This document shows, piece after piece, positions 23,952-33,083 of a stretch of 64,000 nucleotides of DNA. The notes beneath the pieces were generated by a model. It was not told where the DNA came from and searched no databases. It was given only the letters and a program-made list of their open reading frames with translations. A program made the position numbers and the translations under genes. Origin of the DNA: Bog-756 sp036513075 (lineage in GTDB: Bacteria > Actinomycetota > Acidimicrobiia > Acidimicrobiales > RAAP-2); contig DATBZS010000084.1 in NCBI GenBank assembly GCA_036513075.1, forward strand, positions 1-64,000, given 5' to 3'. The first letter of the stretch is position 1. Each line of letters opens with the position of its first letter.

Positions 23952-25031
23952 TCAGGCGGCGGACGGCCACAGCGGCGGCCCGGTGAGTTGAACCGCGCGC
24001 TCGCCCGCCTCCACCCGGCCGACCGCCACGGCGTCGATGCCGGCGCCGGACAGTGCCGCCCGGGCGGCATCTGCGGTGTCCGATGACACCGCGACCACCA
24101 TGCCGAGCCCGAGGTTGAAGACCCGGGCCATCTCGTCGTCGGCCACACTGCCGAGCCGGCGGATCTCGGTGAAGATCGTCGGGATCTCCCACGAGCCCCG
24201 GACCAGGACGGCCCGGCAATCTTCCGGCAGCATCCGGGGGATGTTGCCCCCGAACCCGCCCCCGGTGATGTGGGCCACGGCGTGGACGTCGGCTGCGGCG
24301 ATGGCCGCCCGAACCGCGGGGGTGTAGATGACCGACGGCAGGAGCAGCTCGTCGGCCACCGTTGTTGCCGCCCCCGGCCACGCCGGGTCCCCGTAGGCGA
24401 GGCCGGCCCGCTCGAGCAGGACATGGCGGGCCAACGTGTAGCCGTTGGAGCGCAGTCCGGGCGAGGGCAGACCGAGGAGCACGTCGCCGGCCACCACCCG
24501 ATGGGGGCCCAGGATCTCGTCACGTTCCACCACACCCACTGCGAAGCCGACCAGGTCGAACTCGTCCGGCGACATGATGCCGGCGTGCTCGGCCATCTCA
24601 CCGCCGAGCAGGGTGGCCCCCACCTGACGGCAGCCCTCGGCTACCCCCGAGACCAGATCGGCCATCCGGGACGGTTCCACATTGCCCGTCGAGATGTAGT
24701 CCAGGAAGAACAGGGGCTCGGCCCCCTGGCACACCAGGTCGTCGACGCACATGGCCACCAGATCGATGCCCACCGTGTCGAGGCGCCCGGTGGCCTCGGC
24801 CACCGCCGCCTTGGTGCCCACCCCGTCGGTGCCCGACACCAGCACCGGCTGGCGGTAGCGGGCCGTGTCGAGGGCGAAGAGACCGCCGAAATCGCCCAGG
24901 CCGCCCAACACTTCGGGCCGGCGGGTGGAGACCACCATCGGCTTGATCCGCTCGACGGCCCGCTCGCCGGCGTCGATATCGACACCGGCTGCAGCGTAGG
25001 TGGCGGGGTTGTCCGAAGACGGGTCGTTCAC
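23952..25031 (-). CDS. purM: Phosphoribosylformylglycinamidine cyclo-ligase (AIR synthetase)
   Basis: The 359-residue enzyme closes the imidazole ring in purine synthesis. It begins TYAAAGVDIDAGERAVERIK and has the glycine-rich VSGTDGVGTK, FFLDYISTGN, the ATP region LLGGEMAEHAG and HITGGGFGGNIPRML. The start GTG 25031 overlaps the purF stop by 4 bases (GTGA), indicating coupled translation after PurF. Confidence 0.96.
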   Translation of the reverse strand: MNDPSSDNPATYAAAGVDIDAGERAVERIKPMVVSTRRPEVLGGLGDFGGLFALDTARYRQPVLVSGTDGVGTKAAVAEATGRLDTVGIDLVAMCVDDLVCQGAEPLFFLDYISTGNVEPSRMADLVSGVAEGCRQVGATLLGGEMAEHAGIMSPDEFDLVGFAVGVVERDEILGPHRVVAGDVLLGLPSPGLRSNGYTLARHVLLERAGLAYGDPAWPGAATTVADELLLPSVIYTPAVRAAIAAADVHAVAHITGGGFGGNIPRMLPEDCRAVLVRGSWEIPTIFTEIRRLGSVADDEMARVFNLGLGMVVAVSSDTADAARAALSGAGIDAVAVGRVEAGERAVQLTGPPLWPSAA

Positions 25032-26521
25032 GCCGTGGGGGAGCCGGCGGCGGCGGTCACGATGGGCCGCTCGGTGATCGCCACCTTGACCGGCACCGGC
25101 ACCGGGTAGGTGCCGGTCAGACAGGCGTCGCAGAAGCCGGCACCGGGGGCGTCGATGGCCTCGACCAGGTGCTCCAGGGTCAGGTATTCGAGGGAGTCGA
25201 CGTCGAGGAACTCGCAGATCTCGTCGATGGACTTGATGGCGGCCAGCAACTCGGTCCGGTCCGGGGTGTCGATGCCGTAGAAACACGGCCACTTGAACGG
25301 CGGCGAGGAGATGCGCAGATGGATCTCGGTGGCCCCGGACTCGCGCAGCATCTTGACCATGGCCTGGGTGGTGGTGCCGCGCACGATGGAGTCGTCGACC
25401 ACGATGACCCGCTTGCCGGCGATGTTCTCCCGCAGGGGGTTCAGCTTGCGCCGCACCCCGTTGGCCCGCTCGGCCTGGGTCGGTGCGATGAAGGTGCGGC
25501 CGATGTAGCGGTTCTTGACCAGGCCTTGTCCGTAGGGGATACCGGAGCCCACCGCATAGCCCTCTGCAGCCGGCACCCCCGAATCGGGCACCCCCATCAC
25601 CAGGTCGGCTTGGACCGGCCGCTGGGTGGCGAGCAACTGGCCCATCCGGCGGCGGGCGCCGTGGACCTCGTTGCCGTACAGGGTGGTGTCGGGACGGGCG
25701 AAGTAGACGAACTCGAAGATGCACAGCCGGGGGTCGAGGCGCTCGTCAGGGAAGGGACGCTCGGAGCGGACTTCCTTGCCGTCGATGACCACCATCTCCC
25801 CCGGCTCGAGCTCGCGGATGAAGGTGGCGCCGATGACGTCGAGAGCCGGCGATTCCGAGGCCAGGACCCAGCCCTGCTCATGGTCGTCGGTGGCGTCGAG
25901 GCGGCCGAGGCAGAGCGGGCGGAAGCCGTTGGGATCGCGCACCCCGATGATCCGGTCGGCGTCCATCAATACGAAGGAGAAGGCGCCCTCGACGTGGGGC
26001 AGGATCTGCATCAGGGCCTGCTCGAGGTCGTCGGTGTGCTCCGAACGCGGGCGCTCGGGCACATCGGGCGGGAAGGACTGGGCCAACAGTTCAGCCACCA
26101 GGTCGCTGTCGGAGGAGACCAGACCGGGCAACATGTTGGCCTGCTCGGCCAAGGCGTCCGTATTGGTCAGGTTGCCGTTGTGGACGAGGCCGAAGCCGGC
26201 CCGGCCCACCCCCCGGAACACCGGCTGGGCGTTCATCCAGTCACTCGAGCCGGCCGTCGAATACCGGGTGTGGCCGATGGCCAGGTGACCGCGGAGGCCG
26301 GAGAGCTTGCGCTCGTCGAACACGGTGGTGACGAGGCCCATGTCCTTCATCACGGTGATGAGGTCGCCGTCGCTGACGGCCATGCCAGCCGACTCCTGGC
26401 CACGGTGCTGGAGTGCATAGAGTCCGTCAAAGGTGAGGTGTGCGACGGGGCGCCCCGGGGCATAGACCCCGAAGACTCCACACGCTTCCTTGGCCTCCAT
26501 CATCGGTTGATCACCGCACAC
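25028..26521 (-). CDS. purF: Amidophosphoribosyltransferase
   Basis: The 497-residue enzyme catalyses the first committed purine step, PRPP plus glutamine to phosphoribosylamine. The N-terminal nucleophile is the Cys of EACGVFG (residue 14 from ATG 26521), so 13 residues would be removed as a propeptide; in-frame ATGs just before it (MMEAKE) would shorten this to about 6-7. The glutaminase part has LQHRGQESAG and GHTRYSTAG; the PRPP site is RVIVVDDSIVRGTT. C-terminal cysteines (near 440-465, including GFCDACLTG) suggest an oxygen-sensitive iron-sulfur cluster as in Bacillus PurF. Confidence 0.95.
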   Translation of the reverse strand: MCGDQPMMEAKEACGVFGVYAPGRPVAHLTFDGLYALQHRGQESAGMAVSDGDLITVMKDMGLVTTVFDERKLSGLRGHLAIGHTRYSTAGSSDWMNAQPVFRGVGRAGFGLVHNGNLTNTDALAEQANMLPGLVSSDSDLVAELLAQSFPPDVPERPRSEHTDDLEQALMQILPHVEGAFSFVLMDADRIIGVRDPNGFRPLCLGRLDATDDHEQGWVLASESPALDVIGATFIRELEPGEMVVIDGKEVRSERPFPDERLDPRLCIFEFVYFARPDTTLYGNEVHGARRRMGQLLATQRPVQADLVMGVPDSGVPAAEGYAVGSGIPYGQGLVKNRYIGRTFIAPTQAERANGVRRKLNPLRENIAGKRVIVVDDSIVRGTTTQAMVKMLRESGATEIHLRISSPPFKWPCFYGIDTPDRTELLAAIKSIDEICEFLDVDSLEYLTLEHLVEAIDAPGAGFCDACLTGTYPVPVPVKVAITERPIVTAAAGSPTA

Positions 26522-26760
26522 ACCGGGGGTCGTCGGATAGGCCTGACGTGATCGCTAACCACGAAGCGCCGACCACGCACTTCACTCTAGTGCCACCCGT
26601 CGAGCGCCCGCCCGCTGGCCGTCCGGTCCGAGACATCGGCAACAGGTATTGGCAGATCCGGTCGCCAACCCTGCAACACATGTTCCCAGAAATTAGGCGA
26701 CACGCTGGGACTTTGCCTGATACGTTGCCGCAACTTCCTAGTGAAAGAGTCGAGGACCCG

Positions 26761-28173
26761 ATGAATGATGCATCCGTAGGCAGGACGGGCGGCCGCCGTG
26801 CGTCCAGAGGCCGACTCCTGGCGATCATCGGCGTGCTCCTGGCAGCCCTGGCGACCATCGCCGTGGGCGTGACGCCGGGCACGGCCACGGCGGCGAGTCC
26901 GGTCACGGCCCACGGGTTCGCCTCGGCGGCTCCGACCGCCTCCGGCGAGGCTGCGGCCCCCGGAATCGTCTCACCGCGGTCCGCTGGCTCGACCAAGCTC
27001 CCGGCGGTTCTGCACGCGCACGACACCGCCCCGATCTGCACCTTCGACGGCCTGCCAGTGGGCAACGTCATCGAAGGCGTGGTGCCGGGAACGGTTGTCT
27101 CGATCAGCTGCACGGGTTGGCAGCCCAGTGAGAGCGTCTACGCCGCCGAGGCGAGCCCGCTCTACTTCACCGCATCCGGTTCGAGCAACGACGTCGACGT
27201 GAACGATCAGCAGACCTACACCACGTCACCGTCCGGCGGGCTGACCGGCACGTTCACCATCCCGACGTTCACCGCTGCCGATCCGGCCGCCGCGTGCCCT
27301 CCCGGCACCGCCCAGCTCGCCGAGGGCCTGTGGCGCTGCGGGGTGCTCATGACCGACAACGTCTTTGTCAACGGCGGATATCAAGGTTTCGCCAACGTGG
27401 CCGTCGGCTACGCCTACGGTCCCTTCCCGCCTCCGGCGGCCACCGTGGTGGGCATGGCCGCCACCCAGCACGGCGGCGGCTACTGGGTGGCCTGGTCCGA
27501 CGGATTCGTCGACACCCAAGGCGATGCCAACTGGTTCGGGGACGCGTCCACTCTCACCCTGTCCGCTCCCATCTCCCACATCGTGGCGACCTCCGATGGT
27601 GGTGGGTACTGGCTGGTGGCCGCTGACGGCGGGACGTTCGCCTTCGGTGACGCCGGGTTCTTCGGCTCGATGGGCGGTCAGCCGCTCAATCAACCGGTGG
27701 TCGACCTGGCCCCGACCCCGGACGGAAAGGGCTACTGGCTGGTTGCTTCGGACGGTGGCATCTTCGCCTTCGGTGACGCCGGCTTCCACGGGTCGATGGG
27801 CGGCCAGCACCTGAACCGGCCGGTGGTGGGCATTGCTGGCGACAACTTGACCGGCGGCTACTGGGAGGTAGCCACTGACGGCGGCATCTTCGCCTTCGGC
27901 GCCCCGTTCTTCGGGTCGACCGGGAGCCTGCAGCTCAACAAACCCATCAACGGGATGACCGCGACGGTCAACGACCTCGGGTACCTCTTCGTGGCCTCGG
28001 ACGGCGGCGTCTTCGCCTTCGGCGACGCACCGTTCCACGGGTCGGCCGGCAGCCTGGCGCTCAACGCCCCCGTGGTGGGCATGGCTCTCGACCCGGTCAC
28101 GGGCGGCTACTGGCTGGTGGGTGCCGACGGCGGCATCTTCGCCTTCGGCTGCCCGTTCTACGGAGCCGGCTGA
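26761..28173 (+). CDS. Secreted protein with six YWLVxxDGGIFAFG repeats
   Basis: From ATG 26761 (GAGGA 7 bases upstream) the 470-residue product has an Arg-rich n-region, a hydrophobic helix (LLAIIGVLLAALATIAVGV, about 18-36) and an AXA-type site near TATAA, so it is exported by Sec. Residues about 60-215 form a Cys-containing beta domain (ICTFDGLPVGNVI, SISCTGW, CGVLMTD). From about 225 there are six repeats of 40-45 residues built on GGYWLVAADGGTFAFGDAGF, ending with the stop. The repeat is common in exported proteins of Acidimicrobiia-like actinobacteria and probably folds as a beta-propeller-like array. The function is unknown; a surface role is inferred. Confidence 0.75.
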   Translation: MNDASVGRTGGRRASRGRLLAIIGVLLAALATIAVGVTPGTATAASPVTAHGFASAAPTASGEAAAPGIVSPRSAGSTKLPAVLHAHDTAPICTFDGLPVGNVIEGVVPGTVVSISCTGWQPSESVYAAEASPLYFTASGSSNDVDVNDQQTYTTSPSGGLTGTFTIPTFTAADPAAACPPGTAQLAEGLWRCGVLMTDNVFVNGGYQGFANVAVGYAYGPFPPPAATVVGMAATQHGGGYWVAWSDGFVDTQGDANWFGDASTLTLSAPISHIVATSDGGGYWLVAADGGTFAFGDAGFFGSMGGQPLNQPVVDLAPTPDGKGYWLVASDGGIFAFGDAGFHGSMGGQHLNRPVVGIAGDNLTGGYWEVATDGGIFAFGAPFFGSTGSLQLNKPINGMTATVNDLGYLFVASDGGVFAFGDAPFHGSAGSLALNAPVVGMALDPVTGGYWLVGADGGIFAFGCPFYGAG

Positions 28174-28243
28174 GCCGGACCGAACGGAGCCGGCTGATCC
28201 GGACGGTCTCCATGAGCCGGCGGAGCCGGACAATCTGAACGAC

Positions 28244-28274
28244 CTACCGGCCGGGCGTCACGCCCGGCCGGTAG
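28244..28274. terminator. Perfect 14-base inverted repeat
   Basis: CTACCGGCCGGGCG (28244-28257) and its exact complement (28261-28274) flank the 3-base loop TCA. It lies 70 bases after the secreted-protein stop and has no T tract. Its last three bases are also the first part of a TAGCGT -10 box (28272-28277) for the PHP gene, so it may act as terminator, as an operator, or both. Confidence 0.55.
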
Positions 28275-28284
28275 CGTCCCCCGG

Positions 28285-29130
28285 GTGATCGACCTCCACA
28301 CCCACTCGACCGTCTCCGACGGCAGCGAGGCGCCTGAGCGCATCGTAGAGCTGGCCCACGACGTCGGGTGTTCGGCTGTGGCCCTCACCGACCACGACTC
28401 GTTGGCCGGTCTGGCCCGGGCCGGGGAGCGGGCCGACGAGCTCGGCATCCGCCTGGTTCCAGGGTGCGAGGTATCCTGTGTGCCCATCGCCACCGGTGGT
28501 GTCCACGTGCTCGTGTACTTCGTCGACGATCCGACCAGCCCGCTCGGTCTCGAGCTCGACCGGCTCCGCGACGACCGGGGCGTCCGTAACCTGGCCCTCA
28601 TCGAGCGCCTCGGCGAACTCGGGTTCCCGGTCACCTTCGCCATGGTTGCCGCCCATGCCGGCAGCGTCGAGGGTATCGGCCGGCCCCACTTCGCCCAGGC
28701 CCTGGTCGACATCGGTGCCGTCGGCTCGGTCGACGAGGCGTTCGAGCGCTACCTGGCCAACGGCGGTACGGCCTACATCCCGAAGGGCCGTCTGACGGTG
28801 GCCGACGTATGCGGTCTGGCCCGCGACTCGGGCGGCGTGGCTGTGCTCGCCCACCCGACAACGGTGGGACTGGAAGGCGACGCCCTGGCCGGGATGGTAC
28901 GGGACATGGCCGAGGCCGGACTCGGCGGCCTCGAGGCCGTCTACGGCCGGTACTCGCCCCAGATGCGGACCGACCTGGGCAACCTGGCCCGCCGCTTCGG
29001 CCTGGTGGCGACCGGTGGCTCCGACTTCCACGGGGCCACCAAGCCCGACCTCTACGTGGGGACCGGGACGGGGGATCTCAAGGTGTCCGACCGGGTGCTC
29101 GACCAGCTCGAGGCGGCCCGGACCGCCTGA
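28285..29130 (+). CDS. PHP-domain phosphoesterase (RNase AM/YciV-like)
   Basis: The 281-residue protein begins at GTG 28285 with IDLHTHSTVSDGSEAPE, the first PHP metal motif (HxH). LTDHDSLAG (about 36-44), PGCEVSC (about 61-67), LAHPTTVG (about 190) and GGSDFHGA (about 250) supply the remaining metal ligands. Length and the helical insert match the COG0613 group (TrpH/YciV), which hydrolyses 3',5'-nucleoside bisphosphates and trims RNA 5' ends. A TAGCGT box 7 bases before the GTG suggests a leaderless start. It converges on purL. Confidence 0.85.
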   Translation: MIDLHTHSTVSDGSEAPERIVELAHDVGCSAVALTDHDSLAGLARAGERADELGIRLVPGCEVSCVPIATGGVHVLVYFVDDPTSPLGLELDRLRDDRGVRNLALIERLGELGFPVTFAMVAAHAGSVEGIGRPHFAQALVDIGAVGSVDEAFERYLANGGTAYIPKGRLTVADVCGLARDSGGVAVLAHPTTVGLEGDALAGMVRDMAEAGLGGLEAVYGRYSPQMRTDLGNLARRFGLVATGGSDFHGATKPDLYVGTGTGDLKVSDRVLDQLEAARTA

Positions 29131-29159
29131 ACCCCGCCGCCGGGCCACCTGGCGCTCTG

Positions 29160-31475
29160 TCAGATGGTGACCGGGGCCAGGTCGTCGAGGAGATCGGGCA
29201 GGCGGGCTCGCCAGGCGTCGACGGCCTGCGCCACGCCCACGTCGACCAGGTCGTCGACCACGATGCGGTCGCCACCAGCGCTGCCGAGCACCCGGAAGCC
29301 CACGCCGGCGTCGGCCGCCCGCGACAGCAGTTGGTGGGAGTCGGTGGTGCACACGATGACCCGCGACGGAGCCTCGGTGAACAGCTCATGGTGGTCGGCC
29401 ACCCCAGAGACCTGCAGGCCGATGCCCGACCGCACGGCCAGCTCGGCCAGGGCCACGCCCAGGCCACCGCCGGACACGTCGTGGATGCCCTGGACCAGAC
29501 CTTCACCCCCGGCTACACCCTCGGCCACCAGGCCGGCCACGAAGTCGACCAGGCGACCATGGCCCGCAAGGTCGATCGGCGGCAATGTGCCATTGCGATG
29601 ACGGCGGAGCTCGATAGCCCAACGTGACCCGGCCAGCGACGACCGGTGGTGCCCGATGTCGGAACGGCCGATGCTGGCATCCAGTAGCACCAGGGTGCCG
29701 CCGTCGACCATGGTGACGCCAGGGGGCCGGGCGGCCAGACGGTCGATGAGGCCCAGTGCCCCGATGACCGGCGTCGGGTCGATGTCCTTCCCGAAGCTCT
29801 CGTTGTAGAGGCTGACGTTGCCGCCGATGACCGGCAGGCCGAGGGCCAGGCAGGCCTCCGACATCCCGTCGATGGCCTCGGACAACTGCCACATCACCTC
29901 AGGGTGCTCGGGATTGCCGAAGTTGAGGCAGTTGACCACTGCCTTCGGGGTGGCTCCCGAGCAGGCCAGGTTGAGGGCGGCCTCGGCCACGGTGGCGATA
30001 GTGCCTTGCCGCGGATCCAGTGAGCACCAGGCCGGGTTGGAATCAGTGGTGAGGGCGATGCCCCGCTCGGAGGGCGGAAGGCCGGGGGCGGCCAGGCGCA
30101 AGACAGCGCTGTCCCCGCCCGGGCCCTCCACCGTGTTCAGGAACAGCTGGTGGTCGTACTGGCGATAGACCCACGACGGGTCGGCCAGCAGGGCCAGCAC
30201 GTCGTGGCCGCAGTCCGTCGGGGCGACCAACTTGCCCGGGTCGTCGGCCAGCCGCGCGTCCTGGTCGGTCGGGCGGGCCAGTGGTCGACGGTACAGCGGG
30301 GCATCCTCGCTGAGGGCGACAGCCGGGACGTCGCCGACGACCGGGCCGTCGAATCCGTCCAGGATCCGGAGCCGCCCGGGGGCGCCGTCGGGCGCCTCGG
30401 TCACCTTGCCGACCACCGCGGCCCGGACCTCCCACTTGGCGCAGACCTGCTGGACCCGCTCGAGGTCCGCAGGGGTGACGATGGCCAGCATCCGCTCCTG
30501 GCTCTCGGAGGTCATGACCTCGTAGTCGGCCATCCCCGGTTCTCGGCGGGGCACGGCCGACACGTCGACGTCCATGCCCACACCCCCCCGGGCGGCAGTC
30601 TCGCTGGTGGCGCACACGAGTCCGGCTCCGCCGAGGTCTTGGATGCCCACGACGAGCTTGGCGTCCAGAAGCTCGAGACACGCCTCGATCAGCCGCTTCT
30701 CCTCGTAGGGGTCGCCGACCTGGACGCTCGGGCGCTTGGCCGCCTCCTCCGCTTCGTCGCCACCACCGAACCCGGCAGAGGCCAGCACGCTGACCCCGCC
30801 GATGCCGTCGCGCCCGGTAGACGAACCGAGCAGCACGGCCAGATTGCCCGGGCCTGACGCCTGGCCCAGAACCAACCGATCGGTGGGCAGCACACCCATG
30901 CACAGCACATTGACCAGGGGGTTCTGCGAGTAGCAGGGGTCAAAGGTGAGCTCACCCCCGATCGTCGGCACCCCGACCGAGTTGCCGTAGCCGGAGATGC
31001 CGGCCACCACGCCCTCGATCAGCCACTGCTGCTTGGCCTCGGTCGGGTCGCCGAAGAACAGGGGGTCCATGACGGCGATCGGGCGGGCACCCATGGTGAA
31101 GATGTCGCGGAGGATTCCGCCCACCCCGGTGGCCGCACCCTGATACGGCTCGATAGCCGACGGGTGGTTGTGGGACTCGATCCGAATGGCCACGGCGATC
31201 CCGTCGCCTGCGTCGATGACACCGGCATTTTCGCCCGGCCCCACCAGGACATGGGGACCCTCAGTAGGCAGCCGCTTCAGGTGGATGCGCGACGACTTGT
31301 AGGAGCAGTGCTCGCTCCACATCACGGCGAACAAGGCCAGCTCCAGGTGGTTGGGCGACCGGCCCAGGATGCCTTCCACTTCGTCACGCTCTGCGTCGGT
31401 CAGGCCGAGCGCACGGTGCAGCGGCTCCCCCGTGTCGGTCACCAGGTCGGCCTGCTCGACTCTGCTCGCATCCAT
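29160..31475 (-). CDS. purL: Phosphoribosylformylglycinamidine synthase, subunit PurL
   Basis: The 771-residue protein is the small-type FGAM synthase that works with PurQ (glutaminase) and PurS. It has MWSEHCSYKSSR near the N-terminus, SHNHPSAIEPYQGAATGVGG (nucleotide site), GGELTFDP and GGNVSLYN, with the repeated AIRS fold in two halves. ATG 31475 gives the usual start; a longer frame to 31502 adds 9 residues. PurL is separated from purQ by the divergent gene at 31851, so it is probably transcribed from its own promoter in 31476-31850. Confidence 0.95.
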   Translation of the reverse strand: MDASRVEQADLVTDTGEPLHRALGLTDAERDEVEGILGRSPNHLELALFAVMWSEHCSYKSSRIHLKRLPTEGPHVLVGPGENAGVIDAGDGIAVAIRIESHNHPSAIEPYQGAATGVGGILRDIFTMGARPIAVMDPLFFGDPTEAKQQWLIEGVVAGISGYGNSVGVPTIGGELTFDPCYSQNPLVNVLCMGVLPTDRLVLGQASGPGNLAVLLGSSTGRDGIGGVSVLASAGFGGGDEAEEAAKRPSVQVGDPYEEKRLIEACLELLDAKLVVGIQDLGGAGLVCATSETAARGGVGMDVDVSAVPRREPGMADYEVMTSESQERMLAIVTPADLERVQQVCAKWEVRAAVVGKVTEAPDGAPGRLRILDGFDGPVVGDVPAVALSEDAPLYRRPLARPTDQDARLADDPGKLVAPTDCGHDVLALLADPSWVYRQYDHQLFLNTVEGPGGDSAVLRLAAPGLPPSERGIALTTDSNPAWCSLDPRQGTIATVAEAALNLACSGATPKAVVNCLNFGNPEHPEVMWQLSEAIDGMSEACLALGLPVIGGNVSLYNESFGKDIDPTPVIGALGLIDRLAARPPGVTMVDGGTLVLLDASIGRSDIGHHRSSLAGSRWAIELRRHRNGTLPPIDLAGHGRLVDFVAGLVAEGVAGGEGLVQGIHDVSGGGLGVALAELAVRSGIGLQVSGVADHHELFTEAPSRVIVCTTDSHQLLSRAADAGVGFRVLGSAGGDRIVVDDLVDVGVAQAVDAWRARLPDLLDDLAPVTI

Positions 31476-31850
31476 GGCCTGCAGGTTACCTGCCGGCGGC
31501 ATCGATCCCGATGCCCCGAAGCGTCCGGCAGCCGGCGCCGCGCACCACGTTCGCCAGGGTCGCGCAATGGTTCCGGATACAACTCCGAATTAGTCCTATG
31601 AGGGGCGCAACGGGCGTTGTGGAGGGCAAGGATTCCAGGTGTCTTTCGTGGGTGCGGGCGGCAAGAATTGTACCAATGGACGGCGGCGGGAATCCTCTGT
31701 CGACCTCGTCCGTCCTCGTCGGACCACTGACCGAACTTCGCAGGAGTCGCGCCGCGACTTTCCTTAAGAGAGCGGATGGTGTTTACTAGCATTGCCGAAG
31801 TAGTACCGTACCGATTTGTCCTAAATGCCCAACTCAGGAACCGTGAGAAC
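31476..31850. other. Divergent intergenic region between purL and a conserved small gene
   Basis: About 375 bases, less GC-rich toward 31600-31850. It should hold promoters for purL (minus) and for the gene at 31851 (plus); TTTACTAGCAT (31782-31792) contains a plausible TAGCAT -10 box for the latter. I see no riboswitch fold that I could name and no supported ORF. Confidence 0.4.
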
Positions 31851-32282
31851 ATGTCAGCTGCCACCGCCACCAAGTCCCGCAAGAAGACCCCGATGTCCGC
31901 CGACCACAAGGCCGCGCTGGCCAAGGGTCGTGAGGAGGGTCGCATCGTCCGCCAATACCTCGAGGCGCTCGAGTCGACCAAGCCCCGCCGCGGCCGCAAG
32001 CGAACTCCGGACTCGATCCGCAAGCGGCTGGCCACTATCGAGGCCGCCCTGCCCGAGGCCGAGCCGCTGAACCGGCTCCACCTGGTCGAGGAGAAGCAGC
32101 GACTCGAGGCTGAGCTGGCCCACAGCGGTGACGTCGTCGACCTGGCCGCCCTGGAGAAGACCTTCGTCAAGGTCGCCCGCCAGTACGGCGAGCGCAAGGG
32201 CATCTCCTACTCGGCGTGGCGCACCGTCGGCGTGAGCGCCTCGGTGCTCCAGCAGGCCAAGATCCCCCGCTCACGCAGCTGA
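31851..32282 (+). CDS. Conserved Lys/Arg-rich actinobacterial protein of unknown function
   Basis: The 143-residue product from ATG 31851 opens with a basic stretch (KSRKKTPMS, then DHKAALAKGREEGRIVRQYL) and a KPRRGRKRTPDSIRKRL segment resembling histone-tail or AT-hook-like chemistry. A helical hairpin (about 62-95) and the C-terminal motif ERKGISYSAWRTVGVSASVL follow. The start-to-end pattern recurs in many actinobacteria as an unnamed family. Its basic charge suggests binding to nucleic acid; that is inference. It sits on the opposite strand inside the purine region between purL and purQ. The frame extends to 31776 but without family resemblance. Confidence 0.8.
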   Translation: MSAATATKSRKKTPMSADHKAALAKGREEGRIVRQYLEALESTKPRRGRKRTPDSIRKRLATIEAALPEAEPLNRLHLVEEKQRLEAELAHSGDVVDLAALEKTFVKVARQYGERKGISYSAWRTVGVSASVLQQAKIPRSRS

Positions 32283-32387
32283 GCGGGTCGGGCCCCCTTC
32301 CGGGAGCCCACCGCCCTCGCCGGAGGGACAATGCTCGACCGAATGACGAACTGACCGTCCCGAACCGGTCAGACCCGCGTTGGGACC

Positions 32388-32415
32388 GGCGTCCGTTGCT
32401 CAAGCAGCGGACGCC
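32388..32415. terminator. Hairpin at the 3' ends of convergent genes
   Basis: GGCGTCCG (32388-32395) pairs with CGGACGCC (32408-32415); the inner TGC/GCA extends the stem after a T-G pair, leaving the loop TCAA. It overlaps the last codons of purQ and may end transcription from both sides. No T tract. Confidence 0.45.
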
Positions 32416-33083
32416 GCCGCGCCGGCGGTGCGCAGCAGTGCATCGAGAAGCACCACGCCGTCCTCGGAGCCGAGCAGCGGGTCCGAAGCGCGCTCGGGAT
32501 GGGGCATGAGGCCGACCACATTGCGGCCGGCGTTGCAGACGCCGGCGATGTCGTCGACCGAGCCGTTCGGGTTGTCGACGTAGCGGAGCACGATGCGCCC
32601 CTCGTCCCGCAGCTGGGCCAGCGTGGCCGCGTCGCAGGTGTAGTTGCCCTCAAAGTGGTTGATGGGGATGGCCAGCTCGGTACCGACCGGGACGCCCGCG
32701 GTCAGAGCGGTGTCGTCCTGCTCGACCCGCAGGGTGGCCGTGGTGCAGAGGAAGCGAAGTCCCCGGTTCTTCTGCAGGGCGCCGGGCAGTAGGCCGGCTT
32801 CGGTCAATACCTGGAAGCCGTTGCAGATCCCGACGACCGGGCCGCCGTCGTGGGCGAAGGCGGCGACGGTGTCCATGACCGGTGAGAACCGGGCGATGGC
32901 ACCGGGCCGTAGGTAGTCGCCGTGGGCGAATCCACCGGGCAGGATCAGGGCGTCGTAGCCGGCAGCTGTGGTGGCACCGTGCCAGATCAGGTCGGCGGAG
33001 CCGCCGAGTCGCTCGACGGCCTGGACGGCGTCGTGCTCACAGTTCGTCCCCGGGAAGAGGACCACGCCGACCCGGGGGGCCAT
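32400..33083 (-). CDS. purQ: FGAM synthase glutaminase subunit PurQ
   Basis: The 227-residue class I amidotransferase supplies ammonia to PurL. It begins RVGVVLFPGTNCEHDAVQAV; the nucleophile is the Cys in GICNGFQVL (about residue 87), and the His-Glu pair is in MPHPERA near the C-terminus (about 200-206). Its ATG overlaps the purS stop by one base (TGATG). It is the last gene of the purA-purQ run. Confidence 0.95.
   Translation of the reverse strand: MAPRVGVVLFPGTNCEHDAVQAVERLGGSADLIWHGATTAAGYDALILPGGFAHGDYLRPGAIARFSPVMDTVAAFAHDGGPVVGICNGFQVLTEAGLLPGALQKNRGLRFLCTTATLRVEQDDTALTAGVPVGTELAIPINHFEGNYTCDAATLAQLRDEGRIVLRYVDNPNGSVDDIAGVCNAGRNVVGLMPHPERASDPLLGSEDGVVLLDALLRTAGAAASAA

Noticed and set aside
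31439..32203. 254-codon minus-strand frame opposite the gene at 31851
   Set aside because: It is the antisense shadow of a conserved gene and extends into purL; no recognisable protein features.
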